Positions 45,699 to 54,762 are shown, numbered from the stretch's first letter. The stretch: DNA of 64,000 bases from Methanomicrobium antiquum (GCF_029633915.1 NZ_CP091092.1:620001-684000); one strand, 5' to 3'. Translations and numbers: made by a program. Notes: generated by a model not told the origin, from the letters alone.

Positions 45699-46099
45699 TT
45701 GTTCTTGATACTTCCTTTCTAATTGATTTCTTCAAAGGTGTGCCTGAAACACGGGCACTTATTGACGATCGTGTTTACACAATAACTGCAATATCTTATC
45801 ATGAAATTATAGCAGGAGTAAAAAGGACTCATGCACGTAAAGAAGAAGAATTTTTCAGGGATTTTTTTTCACAGACGCCTGTTCTTGATTATACGATTGC
45901 CGCCGCTGAAGAATCAAGTTCCATTGCCGCCAGGCTTTCAGCATCAGGAAAACCTGTCAATGTTATGGACATCCTTATCGCAGGGATTGCATTAACAAAC
46001 GGCGCAACAGGTATTGCAACTGCTGATAAGGATTTTGGAATTATCGGAGATTATACTGATCTTAAAGCCTGTTTTTACAAAGATGCTGACAGATTTTAA
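45695..46099 (+). CDS. vapC: VapC-family PIN-domain toxin
   Basis: This 134-residue PIN nuclease has the expected acidic residues: D5 in VLDTSFLIDFF, E in SYHEIIAGV (about residue 38), D in VNVMDILIAGIAL (about 91) and D in ATADKDFGII (about 107). VapC toxins cleave specific RNAs, often initiator tRNA or rRNA. All catalytic positions are present, so the module with vapB looks intact. Confidence 0.9.
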   Translation: MIVLDTSFLIDFFKGVPETRALIDDRVYTITAISYHEIIAGVKRTHARKEEEFFRDFFSQTPVLDYTIAAAEESSSIAARLSASGKPVNVMDILIAGIALTNGATGIATADKDFGIIGDYTDLKACFYKDADRF

Positions 46100-46244
46100 T
46101 GTCAGTGATAAGGCCATAGTCTCCTGAAAATAATCCGGTATCAGATTAATATGTTGATTTCTCTGTATCCTGAAATAATGAGAACTCAAATTTCTGTGTG
46201 TATTATTTGTATTATGAATAATTTTAATATTTACAATATTTGTT

Positions 46245-46431
46245 ATGAATCTTACTAAAAGAATACCTGTTACCAAAAAATATCTGGAAAAGAGCTTTTA
46301 GAGATGAAACCGAAAGATCAGATTAACAATGTGAGATGATTGAAGCTAAAAAAAAGCGTCGTCTTGTTGAGGATGTTGAGCATTCTATGTTGGAAGATGA
46401 CTTTGTTCCTTTGTCGGAGATAATAATTTGA
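46245..46431 (+). pseudogene. VapB/RelB-like antitoxin with two frameshifts
   Basis: Three frames give consecutive antitoxin pieces: MNLTKRIPVTKKYLEKSF (from 46245, stops at 46301), ELLEMKPKDQINNV (from 46292) and MIEAKKKRRLVEDVEHSM (from 46336, ending at 46431). Together they resemble small archaeal antitoxins with a TKRIPVT start and a VEDV...DDFVPL end. Two frameshifts separate them. The last piece still overlaps the relE start, so a 31-residue peptide could be made. This call relies on pattern similarity. Confidence 0.6.
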
Positions 46432-46691
46432 GGATTTATGGTTTAATCAAACACAAATCAGCTGAGGCTATAAATCTACTGCCGGAAAAAACCCGGAGAA
46501 TAATTTTTGATGCACTTAAAAGCCTTGAAAATAACCCGTGGCCGGGTGCGGGCAACGATAAAGAAAAACTCAGGCTTCATATTCGAAGAAGCTATACAAT
46601 ATTTTATAAAATATACAATGAGAGTCATGTAGTCCTTGTCCATGATGTTATGATAATTGAACAGGCACATAAAAAGTATAGCAGGATGTAA
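46428..46691 (+). CDS. relE: RelE/ParE-superfamily toxin
   Basis: This 87-residue protein is of the RelE type: helices with LLPEKTRRIIFDALKSLENN, then strands LRLHIRRSYTIFYKIY and a closing EQAHKKY segment. The start is a TTG at 46428 overlapping the preceding TGA. RelE toxins cleave mRNA on the ribosome. The usual basic residues are largely kept, yet its antitoxin gene is frameshifted. Either this toxin is inactive or the 31-residue C-terminal antitoxin piece suffices. Confidence 0.8.
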   Translation: MRIYGLIKHKSAEAINLLPEKTRRIIFDALKSLENNPWPGAGNDKEKLRLHIRRSYTIFYKIYNESHVVLVHDVMIIEQAHKKYSRM

Positions 46692-46858
46692 TATATAATT
46701 CAGCCATATACAGGCGCAATAAGTGATTTTTTTTATCTGAAATATTATAGATATTACTAAAAATGTACAAGTGATATATATTTTATCACCCATTCTCAGA
46801 AAAATTACTGTCAACAGACGCCTGGGTCATAAAAGGTACATATGAACGGAGGAATTAA

Positions 46859-49800
46859 TTGAAGGATACTATTAATAAGGAATCATCTGAAGCACCAGGT
46901 GTTTTTCTTCATTCATTCTGGAGCATAGAAGATGAATGCCTTGTTATATGGGGAGAAGATAAATCACGCTTAAACAATATGCCTGAATCAAAAAAGGGCA
47001 GGAATATCCTTCATCCTTTTTCTGCAACACCGGGCACTTTATTAAGCTTACTTGAAAAAATCCTGCCTGATGTAATTATAAAAGCCAATACCGGCAGTCA
47101 TACAATAACTCTTCCTGTAAAGCAAAATATACCCTTCAGTTCGCATGAGAATATACCTGATAATGTTGAATGGAGAGAAGTAACTGTTCCTTCCCTTATG
47201 TTAAACCCTGTTGATATTCATACTCTTTTTGGAAAAATCAATCCCGACTCATATGTCCCTGACAAAAGCACGCTTGAATACTGGCGGCTTGCCTATTTTT
47301 TTATAATAAATCTCTGTTCTGCAGGACTCATATTTCCAAAGATAACATACAATTATCCGGAAAAAACAATGGTCGGATGGAAAGCTCTGATTATTGGTAA
47401 AGAAATCAGAAACTATTACGAACTCCTTAAAAGATCAGCGCCAATTGCCGCACTTCCGTCCGGCAAATCTGCCGAAGATACACTTGATTCGTTTTTTGGT
47501 GCAGTAATTGCAGGCACTCTTGGAGAATCACTTGGCAAAAATTCAGGATTAAACAGAAAAGAGAAGAAAATTGACAATAAAACTTCTCCTGAGAAGCAGT
47601 TTATCGAATGCCTTCGGGGAGAAAGGAGTCAGTTCACATCTGATGAGTATAAAACAGGTAATTTTGCAAGGAGAGCAGAAAATCTGCTTTCATTAACTGA
47701 AATAGATAAATTTTTCCTTAAAACAGATTCTGAACAAACAATATCTGAAAAATACACACCATTGATAAGGCTAAGCTGTAATCCTGAAGATATTTATGCA
47801 GACTGGCTTGTCTCTTATGGATTTTTAACCGGAAATTCTCCCGGGGATATAATAAATCCTGATGAAATATTCAATAATCCTGAATTAAATCACTATTCAA
47901 AGGCCGAATTATTCTCCCTCATAAACCGTGCATCAGAGTTGTACCTTAAATTAAAGAAGAGTTTACAGACGATGTACTGCGAACCTTTAGTTATAAGTTC
48001 AGATGACGCCTTTGATTTTCTACTAAACTATGCCGGTCTGTTTGAGGAAGAAAATTTTACTGTTGAAGTGCCATCCTGGTGGAAATCCCCTGCAAAAAAG
48101 CCCCTGATGAAAATTTCAGCAGAGCCATATGAAGACACTCTCTTCTCAGCAAATTCTCTTGCCGGGTTTAGATGGGAAGCGGCTATAGGCAGTACAAAGA
48201 TTTCAGCAGAAGAATTTGAAGAGCTTGTCAGACAAAAAATCCCTGTCATAAAATATCAGGGCAACTGGATACGACTTGATATAGAAAATATTGAGAAGCA
48301 GATAAATTATCTTAAAAAAAGGCATCCTGAAAATATTCTGTCATCTGCCGGGCTTCTCAGGCTTGAGGCCGAGACTGATATTGAAATTGAGGCAAAAGGC
48401 CGTTTTGGAGATATGCTTGCTGTAATAAGAGAGCCCGGGAAAATCCCCGATGCAAAAGTTCCGCAGACATTTAAGGGGACATTAAGACCCTATCAGGAAA
48501 GGGGCATGTGCTGGCTGTCTTATATGTTAGAATTTGGATTTGGAGTATGTCTTGCAGATGATATGGGGCTTGGAAAAACAATTCAGCTAATTGCGTATCT
48601 CGCTTTATCTCCGGAAAAAACAAAGCAGACATTAATCATTGCGCCAATGTCTGTTCTTGGAAACTGGAAGAGAGAGATAACTGTATTTCTGCCTGAAGAA
48701 GATGTATACATCCATCACGGAACATCAAGAGAAAAGAGTGATGATTTTAAAAAGGCCATAAAAAATCACAGAATAATTCTTACGACCTACCATCTGGTGC
48801 AGAGGGATGAGGAGTTCATATCTGCTATTGACTGGGATTTGGTTGTCCTTGACGAAGCCCAGAATATCAAAAATCACAGGACAAAACAGTCAAAAGCTGT
48901 TAGAAAACTCAAATCAGAAAAAAGACTGGCTCTCACCGGAACTCCGGTTGAAAACCGCCTTTTGGAACTCTGGTCAATAATGGACTTTTTAAATCCGGGT
49001 TATCTTGGAAGTTACGCCGAATATAAATTAACATTTGGTGAATCCGGGCTTAAAGAGGGATCCGCTGAAAAATTAAGGCGTCTTATCCGGCCCTTTATGC
49101 TAAGAAGGCTGAAGGCTGATAAGACAGTTATTGCAGATCTTCCCGATAAGATGGAGATGAAGGTATATTGCCCGCTATCAGGGGAGCAGGCCGCACTTTA
49201 TACTGCCGCTGTTTCTGAGATGCTTGGAGAGATAGAAGAGTCCGGCGGAATTGAGAGAAAAGGCAGAGTGTTGAGTGCTCTTACAAAACTAAAGCAGATA
49301 TGTAACCATCCTGCACTATTTCTAAAGGAAGACAGGTTAAAAAAAGGAAGATCCGGAAAGCTTGACAGGCTCACAGAGATGCTTGAGGAGGTTTGTGCCA
49401 ATAATGAAAAAGCCCTTATTTTCACCCAGTATGCCACTTTTGCAGATATGCTTGGTGATTACTTAAAGACTTCAGCAGGTGTGCCGGTATATATCATACA
49501 TGGTAAAATCCGCAGGAAAAAAAGAGAGCAGATGGTTGAGCTTTTCCAGAAAACACCGGGTCCCGGGATATTCATTCTTTCTCTAAAAGCAGGAGGAACC
49601 GGATTAAACCTGACCGCCGCATCACATGTTTTTCATATTGACAGGTGGTGGAATCCGGCTGTTGAGTCACAGGCAACAGACAGGGCATTTCGGATTGGGC
49701 AGGATAAAAATGTTCAGGTGCATCTGATGGTAGCATCCGGAACATTAGAGGAGAAGATAGATCAGATGATTGAGAGAAAAAAAGATCTTGCTGATAAGGT

Positions 49801-49894
49801 TTTAACTCCCGGGGATAATTGGCTTACTACTCTTTCAAATGATGAGATAAGAGAAATATTATCTCTTAGTATTGCCGGGGATGAGCTTATATGA
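46859..49894 (+). CDS. SNF2-family helicase
   Basis: This 1011-residue protein has a long N-terminal region (to about 530) of the type found before bacterial/archaeal SNF2 helicases. The ATPase core follows with CLADDMGLGKTIQLIAYLA (Walker A, about residue 565), LVVLDEAQNIKN (DEAQ box, about 662), LALTGTPVENRL and the C-terminal helicase motif DRWWNPAVESQATDRAFRIG. It should remodel protein-DNA complexes. It starts with TTG after GGAGGA. It overlaps the SWIM gene by ATGA, forming an operon. Confidence 0.93.
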   Translation: MKDTINKESSEAPGVFLHSFWSIEDECLVIWGEDKSRLNNMPESKKGRNILHPFSATPGTLLSLLEKILPDVIIKANTGSHTITLPVKQNIPFSSHENIPDNVEWREVTVPSLMLNPVDIHTLFGKINPDSYVPDKSTLEYWRLAYFFIINLCSAGLIFPKITYNYPEKTMVGWKALIIGKEIRNYYELLKRSAPIAALPSGKSAEDTLDSFFGAVIAGTLGESLGKNSGLNRKEKKIDNKTSPEKQFIECLRGERSQFTSDEYKTGNFARRAENLLSLTEIDKFFLKTDSEQTISEKYTPLIRLSCNPEDIYADWLVSYGFLTGNSPGDIINPDEIFNNPELNHYSKAELFSLINRASELYLKLKKSLQTMYCEPLVISSDDAFDFLLNYAGLFEEENFTVEVPSWWKSPAKKPLMKISAEPYEDTLFSANSLAGFRWEAAIGSTKISAEEFEELVRQKIPVIKYQGNWIRLDIENIEKQINYLKKRHPENILSSAGLLRLEAETDIEIEAKGRFGDMLAVIREPGKIPDAKVPQTFKGTLRPYQERGMCWLSYMLEFGFGVCLADDMGLGKTIQLIAYLALSPEKTKQTLIIAPMSVLGNWKREITVFLPEEDVYIHHGTSREKSDDFKKAIKNHRIILTTYHLVQRDEEFISAIDWDLVVLDEAQNIKNHRTKQSKAVRKLKSEKRLALTGTPVENRLLELWSIMDFLNPGYLGSYAEYKLTFGESGLKEGSAEKLRRLIRPFMLRRLKADKTVIADLPDKMEMKVYCPLSGEQAALYTAAVSEMLGEIEESGGIERKGRVLSALTKLKQICNHPALFLKEDRLKKGRSGKLDRLTEMLEEVCANNEKALIFTQYATFADMLGDYLKTSAGVPVYIIHGKIRRKKREQMVELFQKTPGPGIFILSLKAGGTGLNLTAASHVFHIDRWWNPAVESQATDRAFRIGQDKNVQVHLMVASGTLEEKIDQMIERKKDLADKVLTPGDNWLTTLSNDEIREILSLSIAGDELI

Positions 49895-50757
49895 GCTGGT
49901 ATTATTATACAAATAACAGACCTTATGAGGTAAAAGGAGGGCTTAAGGTTGAAAGTAAAAGAGGTAATATCGGCACATCCTGGTGGACAAAAAAAATTCA
50001 GAATAATTACCTTCCATACAGCAGTGACACTAAAGTGTCCCGTGGTAAGAATTATGCACGAAGTGGTCAGATAATCTCTATCTCTATTACTCCGGGTCTT
50101 GTAAAAGCATATGTTCAGGGAACAATGAAAACCCCATATGAAATTAAGATAATGTTTGGTCATGCAGAGAAAAATTCAGGTTATAAGGAAAATCTGGTAT
50201 CATTTCTTGCAGAAAATTTTTCAGAGTTTCTAAACACCAGTCCTGAAAATTTTTCAGAGGATTTTGTAGAAACTATTGAAGAAAATACCGGATTTGTATT
50301 GATTCCGGAAGAAACAGATTTTTCACCGTCATGTTCGTGTCCTGACTATTCAGACTTCTGCAAACATGCACATGCCGTTTTGTTTCTGATGGCTGAGATG
50401 CTTGATAATGACCCAAAACTTTTGTATACGCTTGCAGGGTTTGACAGCAAAAGTCTGATGATGGAGGTATCAGGGATAAAGTTTGGACAAGCTAAAGGCG
50501 GAGTTTCTGAGTCTCCAATAGTATACTCGGTTAATAAAGAGAATTTCTGGAATCCTGGTGAAGATTTATTCTCAGCCGGAATTTTTTGCTGTGATCTGAA
50601 AAGAAATGCCCTGAAATCAGCATCGGATGAATTGTACCTGTCTCTTGGAGAAAAATTCTCAATGTATAATAGTTTTGAAAAAACGGCTTCTGATATTATG
50701 AGAATTAAGAATAAATGTGCCGGTCATGCAGAAATGATTCTTAAAAAAATACAATAA
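49891..50757 (+). CDS. SWIM zinc-finger protein, partner of the SNF2 helicase
   Basis: This 288-residue protein has a SWIM motif C148-x-C150-x6-C157-x-H159 (CSCPDYSDFCKHAHA). SWIM proteins often pair with SNF2 helicases in bacteria and archaea. The N-terminal part with RGNIGTSWWTKKIQNNYL is typical for the SWIM partner. The gene overlaps the helicase by four bases. A role in DNA repair or in defence is possible; nothing in the sequence decides. Confidence 0.88.
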   Translation: MSWYYYTNNRPYEVKGGLKVESKRGNIGTSWWTKKIQNNYLPYSSDTKVSRGKNYARSGQIISISITPGLVKAYVQGTMKTPYEIKIMFGHAEKNSGYKENLVSFLAENFSEFLNTSPENFSEDFVETIEENTGFVLIPEETDFSPSCSCPDYSDFCKHAHAVLFLMAEMLDNDPKLLYTLAGFDSKSLMMEVSGIKFGQAKGGVSESPIVYSVNKENFWNPGEDLFSAGIFCCDLKRNALKSASDELYLSLGEKFSMYNSFEKTASDIMRIKNKCAGHAEMILKKIQ

Positions 50758-50833
50758 ATCCTTTATTTAGTTATTAAAACCGCTAATTTACAAAATAAAT
50801 CCTTAAAATGTCTGGGATGTAGAAAAAAAATAT

Positions 50834-52030
50834 TTAGAAATCAGTCATAATTCTGAACTGATCAATCTCTTCCTTGTTTAATTCCTCAAGGAACTGCTCT
50901 GCCGCATCTGAAATATTCTTGCTTGCTGTGATTGCACGGCCGACAACAATAATATCAGCGCCTGACTTAAGAGCTGTCTTTACAACATGCTGGCGTATAC
51001 CGCCTGCGGTTGCAACAAGAAGCTTTCCGCCGGCGGCCTTTTTGATTGCCGGAATATCTCCCCAGTTGTATTCTGTTGATTCGTTGTCGATTGCACGGTG
51101 CATCTCAACAATGCTTGGAACAGCATTTAATTTTGCAAGCTCTTTTATAAGTTCTGCAGGCTTGTCAACATTCAACATATCAATAACAGAGTATATGCCT
51201 GTCTTTCTTGCCTCTTTTATGAATTTTTCAATTGTTGATATTGGAGCAAGTCCTGATACTACAACAGCGTCTGCCGAGGCGTTAGCAGCCATCCTTGCCT
51301 CAAGGTTTCCTGTATCGAGTGTTTTAAGATCAGCTATAATGAATGCGTCAGGCCTTATCTTTCTGATGCTGTCGATTACTGAAAGTCCGAACTGTTTGAT
51401 TAACGGAGTTCCTGCCTCAATTAACACATGATCGTTTTTGGGAACAGATGTAAGCACTCTCTCAACCGATGCCATGTCAACAAGATCCATAGCGACCTGG
51501 AGGTATGGCGGATCCCAGAGTCTGTGAACCTTGAATCCCATAACAGCATGTCCTGCACGGTCTTTTTCCTTAATAAGTGTAGCCTTGTCAGGGAATTTTT
51601 CAAATGCACGCTCAATTGCAAGCTTTGTTGAACCATAGTTGTAGCGGTATATGCGGTTGTAGTCCTTTGCATCAGGATGGAGGAATGCGCTGACCAAAAG
51701 AACCATCTCTTCAGGGTCGCATTCGCGGTTGTCAAACATTCCTTCTTCATATGAATCAGCAACAGCCTTTGCAACCGCGGCCTGAACTGCGCCAAACATT
51801 GCATTGACCTGTGCCTCATGTTTGAGTGTCACTTTTGGAATGATGAGTGTTGCAGGCTTTGTTAAAAGATTTGGCCTTACTACAGCCAAAAGCGGGGTGT
51901 GTCCGGCTGAGAGCTGTGATGCCGCATTTGCAAATGCCATTCCAACCGGACCTGTTTTATCGCCGATTAAAAGATCTATGTGCGCAAGCTCTGCGCCTTC
52001 ACCTTCGAGTGCTTCTCCTATTAAATACAT
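50834..52030 (-). CDS. fae-hps: Bifunctional formaldehyde-activating enzyme / 3-hexulose-6-phosphate synthase
   Basis: This 398-residue fusion is typical for methanogens. Residues 1-165 are Fae (GEALEGEGAELAHIDLLIGD with H17, the catalytic histidine of the family), which condenses formaldehyde with tetrahydromethanopterin. Residues 170-398 are Hps (AGHAVMGFKVHRLWDPPYLQ at the junction; ADLKTLDTGNLEA in the barrel), which splits or forms hexulose 6-phosphate. In archaea lacking the oxidative pentose phosphate route the enzyme supplies ribulose 5-phosphate. An intergenic repeat lies upstream on the opposite strand. Confidence 0.95.
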   Translation of the reverse strand: MYLIGEALEGEGAELAHIDLLIGDKTGPVGMAFANAASQLSAGHTPLLAVVRPNLLTKPATLIIPKVTLKHEAQVNAMFGAVQAAVAKAVADSYEEGMFDNRECDPEEMVLLVSAFLHPDAKDYNRIYRYNYGSTKLAIERAFEKFPDKATLIKEKDRAGHAVMGFKVHRLWDPPYLQVAMDLVDMASVERVLTSVPKNDHVLIEAGTPLIKQFGLSVIDSIRKIRPDAFIIADLKTLDTGNLEARMAANASADAVVVSGLAPISTIEKFIKEARKTGIYSVIDMLNVDKPAELIKELAKLNAVPSIVEMHRAIDNESTEYNWGDIPAIKKAAGGKLLVATAGGIRQHVVKTALKSGADIIVVGRAITASKNISDAAEQFLEELNKEEIDQFRIMTDF

Positions 52031-52115
52031 ATCAGGTTTCCTACCTGTCTTAGATATGGGTTTTACTGGTAAAAAATAGTAAGCTTACAGTTCTTCATAA
52101 TTGATTGAAATTTAC

Positions 52116-52180
52116 ATGAAAGTTATTTCGTAACTGACATAAAATTGTTGCATGAAACGATAATTTCATGAGCGTTTTTA
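52116..52180 (+). repeat. Intergenic repeat, copy F
   Basis: This well-kept copy has ATGAAAGTTATTTCGTAACT, a GCATGAAACGATAATTTCATG hairpin shared across copies and the end AGCGTTTTTA. It lies between the starts of fae-hps and the 3' end of tRNA-Trp, both on the minus strand, so it is antisense to any transcript of these genes. Confidence 0.75.
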
Positions 52181-52187
52181 GTAAAAG

Positions 52188-52390
52188 TGGGGTCGGTGAG
52201 ATTTGAACTCACGATCGACGGGTCTCTCCGAACATGCGCTATAGTTTAAAACGCTGTATTCATCAAAGTGCAAATCAATTGCATCAGCGCTCCAACGGAT
52301 CATCACAGGATTTCTCCTCAGCAGACCCATTGTTCATCATACGCAAAGACCGTTGGAGCCCGTCGCCATGCCGGACTAGGCCACGACCCC
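52188..52390 (-). tRNA. tRNA-Trp (CCA anticodon) with 129-nt intron
   Basis: Exon 1 is 52353-52390 and exon 2 is 52188-52223. The acceptor stem GGGGUCG/CGACCCC, the anticodon stem ACGGG/CCCGU and the loop CUCCAAA with anticodon CCA (Trp) are all paired. The intron lies between positions 37 and 38, the canonical archaeal site. CUCC pairs with intronic GGAG between bulges AAC and AGA, giving a bulge-helix-bulge motif. No CCA tail is encoded; the discriminator base is A. Confidence 0.95.
52224..52352 (-). ncRNA. C/D box guide RNA inside the tRNA-Trp intron
   Basis: On the minus strand the intron has box C (ATGATGA, 52334-52340), box D' (CTGA, 52318-52321), box C' (GTGATGA, 52300-52306) and box D (CTGA, 52284-52287). 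The guide before box D, CCGTTGGAG followed by CG, pairs with the exon-intron junction so that the fifth base before box D faces C34. The guide before D', ATGGGTCT, pairs with AGACCCGU and places C39 at the fifth base. This matches the pattern known from Haloferax tRNA-Trp (positions 34 and 39). Confidence 0.9.
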
Positions 52391-52591
52391 TAAATGTTTT
52401 TTAAGGATTGCAACTAGTTTTAGATGGAATACAATTTAAGAATTTTGATATTGCTCTAAAAAAATCTGCATATCCGGCTGTTTTTAAAAAGTCAGGTATT
52501 AAAAAAAACAGAATGAGAATTTAAGATCTAAAAAAAGTATCTTTCTGAGAACTATTCCGTCAAATATAATTTCTATTTTTTACATACTTAT
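52391..52591. promoter_or_regulatory. Divergent promoters of tRNA-Trp and acyl-CoA synthetase
   Basis: This 201-bp AT-rich gap has no ORF. TATAAT at about 52565-52570 lies about 25 bp before the ATG at 52592, a spacing expected of a leaderless archaeal mRNA. There is no ribosome-binding site before that ATG. Confidence 0.45.
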
Positions 52592-54298
52592 ATGAATATG
52601 GCTAAGATAAGCTACGCGAGTGGTTTGTCGGATGTACCCCTGATTGGTGAGACCATCGGGGAGATGCTTGAAAATATCGTAAGCAGATATCCTGACAACG
52701 ATGCTCTGGTCGCGGTTGACCAGAACATAAGGTGGACGTACAGCGAATTCCTGCAGAAAGTGGATGAGCTTGCACGAAGTCTTATGTCACTTGGAGTCAA
52801 CAAGGGCGACCGCGTGGGTATCTGGGCAATGAACTATGCCGAATGGGTTGTAGTTCAGTTTGCAACCGCTAAATGCGGTGCGATAATGGTAAACATTAAT
52901 CCGGCATACAGGACATTTGAGCTTGAATATGCACTAAAACAGGCCGAAGTTCACACACTGATTCTTCAGGGCAGATTCAAAAAATCTGACTATGTAGGAA
53001 TGCTCTATGAGGCATGTCCTGAAGTAATTGAGTCACGCCCGGGCAGAATATCAACAGAGAAATTTCCGTTTTTAAGAAACGTTGTCTTTATGGGAAACAT
53101 TCCCTACAACGGAATGTTCACGTGGGATGAGTTTTTATCAAAGGGTATAAATGTCAGCCAGGATGAGTTAAAGGAGCGGGAATCAACTCTTAATTTTGAT
53201 GATCCAATAAACATTCAGTATACGTCCGGAACAACCGGTTATCCAAAAGGTGTTGTATTAACGCACCACAGCGTTTTAAATAACGGTTATACAATCGGCT
53301 CCGGAATGGGCTTTACTGAAAAGGACAAACTTTGTATTCCTGTTCCTTTTTATCACTGTTTCGGGATGGTTTTGTCAAATCTTGCATGTGTAACTCATGG
53401 AACAACTATGGTCATTCCTTCACCTGCTTTTGATGCCGAAGCTGTTTTAAAGACTGTTGATAGCGAAAAATGCACAGCTCTTCATGGCGTTCCCACAATG
53501 TTTATTGCCGAGCTAAAACATCCGAATTTCAATAAATACAGATATGATACTCTAAGAACCGGAATTATGGCAGGGTCGCCATGCCCGGTGGAATACATGA
53601 AGCAGGTCAATGAGAAGATGAACATGAAAGACATTGTAATTGTATACGGGCAGACCGAAACATCCCCTGGTGTTACAATGACAACAACAGGCGATCCGCT
53701 TGATAGAAGGGTTACAACTGTCGGCAGGACATTTCCTCATGTTGAATTAAAGATAATAGACCCGGTGACACAAAAAATTGTTCCGCGTGGAGAAAGAGGA
53801 GAAATCTGTGCACGCGGCTATGTTGTGATGAAATGCTACTACAACAATCCAAGTGCAACACGCCAGACCATTGATTCAAACGGCTGGAATCATACAGGTG
53901 ATCTTGGAATAATGGATGATGAAGGCTACGTAAAGATTGTCGGAAGGCTTAAGGAAATGGTCATCCGCGGCGGCGAAAACATCTATCCGCGTGAAATTGA
54001 AGAATTTTTCCACACAAACAGAAAGATAGAGGATGCATACGTAATCGGCGTTCCTGATGAGAAGTACGGAGAAGAGCTGATGGTCTGGGTTAAGCTTCGC
54101 GATAAAGAGACCCTGACTGAAAAAGAACTTAAGGAATTCTGTGATGGAAAGATTGCAAAATATAAGATTCCAAGGTATGTTAAGTTCGTTGATGAATTCC
54201 CAATGACAGTCTCCGGAAAAATCAGAAAACTTGAGATGCGTGATATTTCAATAAAAGAGCTTGGTCTTGAAAAAGAAGCAACAATCGAGACAGCCTGA
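52592..54298 (+). CDS. Acyl-CoA synthetase (AMP-forming, FadD-like)
   Basis: This 568-residue adenylate-forming enzyme has the P-loop-like YTSGTTGYPKGVVLTH (about residues 210-225), YGQTETSPGVTMTT (about 352), the A8 region GDLGIMDDEGYVKIVGRLKE and the catalytic lysine in MTVSGKIRKLE near the end. It activates a fatty or aromatic acid with ATP and CoA. Acyl-CoA ligases of this type occur in Methanomicrobiales, where their substrate is unclear. The start may be the ATG at 52592 or at 52598. It converges with mtaD across a repeat array. Confidence 0.92.
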   Translation: MNMAKISYASGLSDVPLIGETIGEMLENIVSRYPDNDALVAVDQNIRWTYSEFLQKVDELARSLMSLGVNKGDRVGIWAMNYAEWVVVQFATAKCGAIMVNINPAYRTFELEYALKQAEVHTLILQGRFKKSDYVGMLYEACPEVIESRPGRISTEKFPFLRNVVFMGNIPYNGMFTWDEFLSKGINVSQDELKERESTLNFDDPINIQYTSGTTGYPKGVVLTHHSVLNNGYTIGSGMGFTEKDKLCIPVPFYHCFGMVLSNLACVTHGTTMVIPSPAFDAEAVLKTVDSEKCTALHGVPTMFIAELKHPNFNKYRYDTLRTGIMAGSPCPVEYMKQVNEKMNMKDIVIVYGQTETSPGVTMTTTGDPLDRRVTTVGRTFPHVELKIIDPVTQKIVPRGERGEICARGYVVMKCYYNNPSATRQTIDSNGWNHTGDLGIMDDEGYVKIVGRLKEMVIRGGENIYPREIEEFFHTNRKIEDAYVIGVPDEKYGEELMVWVKLRDKETLTEKELKEFCDGKIAKYKIPRYVKFVDEFPMTVSGKIRKLEMRDISIKELGLEKEATIETA

Positions 54299-54329
54299 AA
54301 ATTCTATATTTCAATTAAAACATTTTTTC

Positions 54330-54762
54330 AATTGTATAAATCTTTAAATTGTATTATTTTTTAGTTGTATAAACTTTTGAATTTTAGAATTTTTTAATTG
54401 TATTTTCTTTTAAATTATAATCTTTTTTTAATTGTATATACTTTTGAATTGCAAGATTTTTTTAATTGTATATACTTTTGAATTGCAAGATTTTTTTAAT
54501 TGTATTTACTTTTGAATTATAAATTTTTTTTAATTGTATTTGCTTTTGAATTATAAATTTTTTTTAATTGTATGTCCTTTTAAATTGCAATACTTTTTCA
54601 ATTGTATAAACTTTTGAATTGCAAGATTTTTTTCAATTGTATTTGCTTTTGAATTAAAATTTTTTTAATTGTATGTCATTTTAAATTGCAATACTTTTTC
54701 AATTGTATAAACTTTTGAATTGCAACAATTTTTTAATTATAAAAACTTTTGAATTGTAATGA
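54330..54762 (+). repeat. Degenerate tandem array of 34-bp AT-rich units
   Basis: Thirteen units begin with AATTGTA-like words at 54330, 54363, 54396, 54430, 54464, 54498, 54532, 54566, 54600, 54635, 54667, 54701 and 54735. Nearly all spacings are 33-35 bp. Each unit consists of two 17-bp halves, TTTTTAATTGTATATAC-like and TTTTGAATTGCAAGATT-like. On the plus strand every unit has a T-run of 5-8. The array lies between convergent genes, so it may act as a strong terminator. Confidence 0.85.

Noticed and set aside
54330-54762. Possible CRISPR array
   Set aside because: The units follow one another directly, differ gradually and have no unique spacers; a CRISPR array has identical repeats with distinct spacers. 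No cas gene is nearby.
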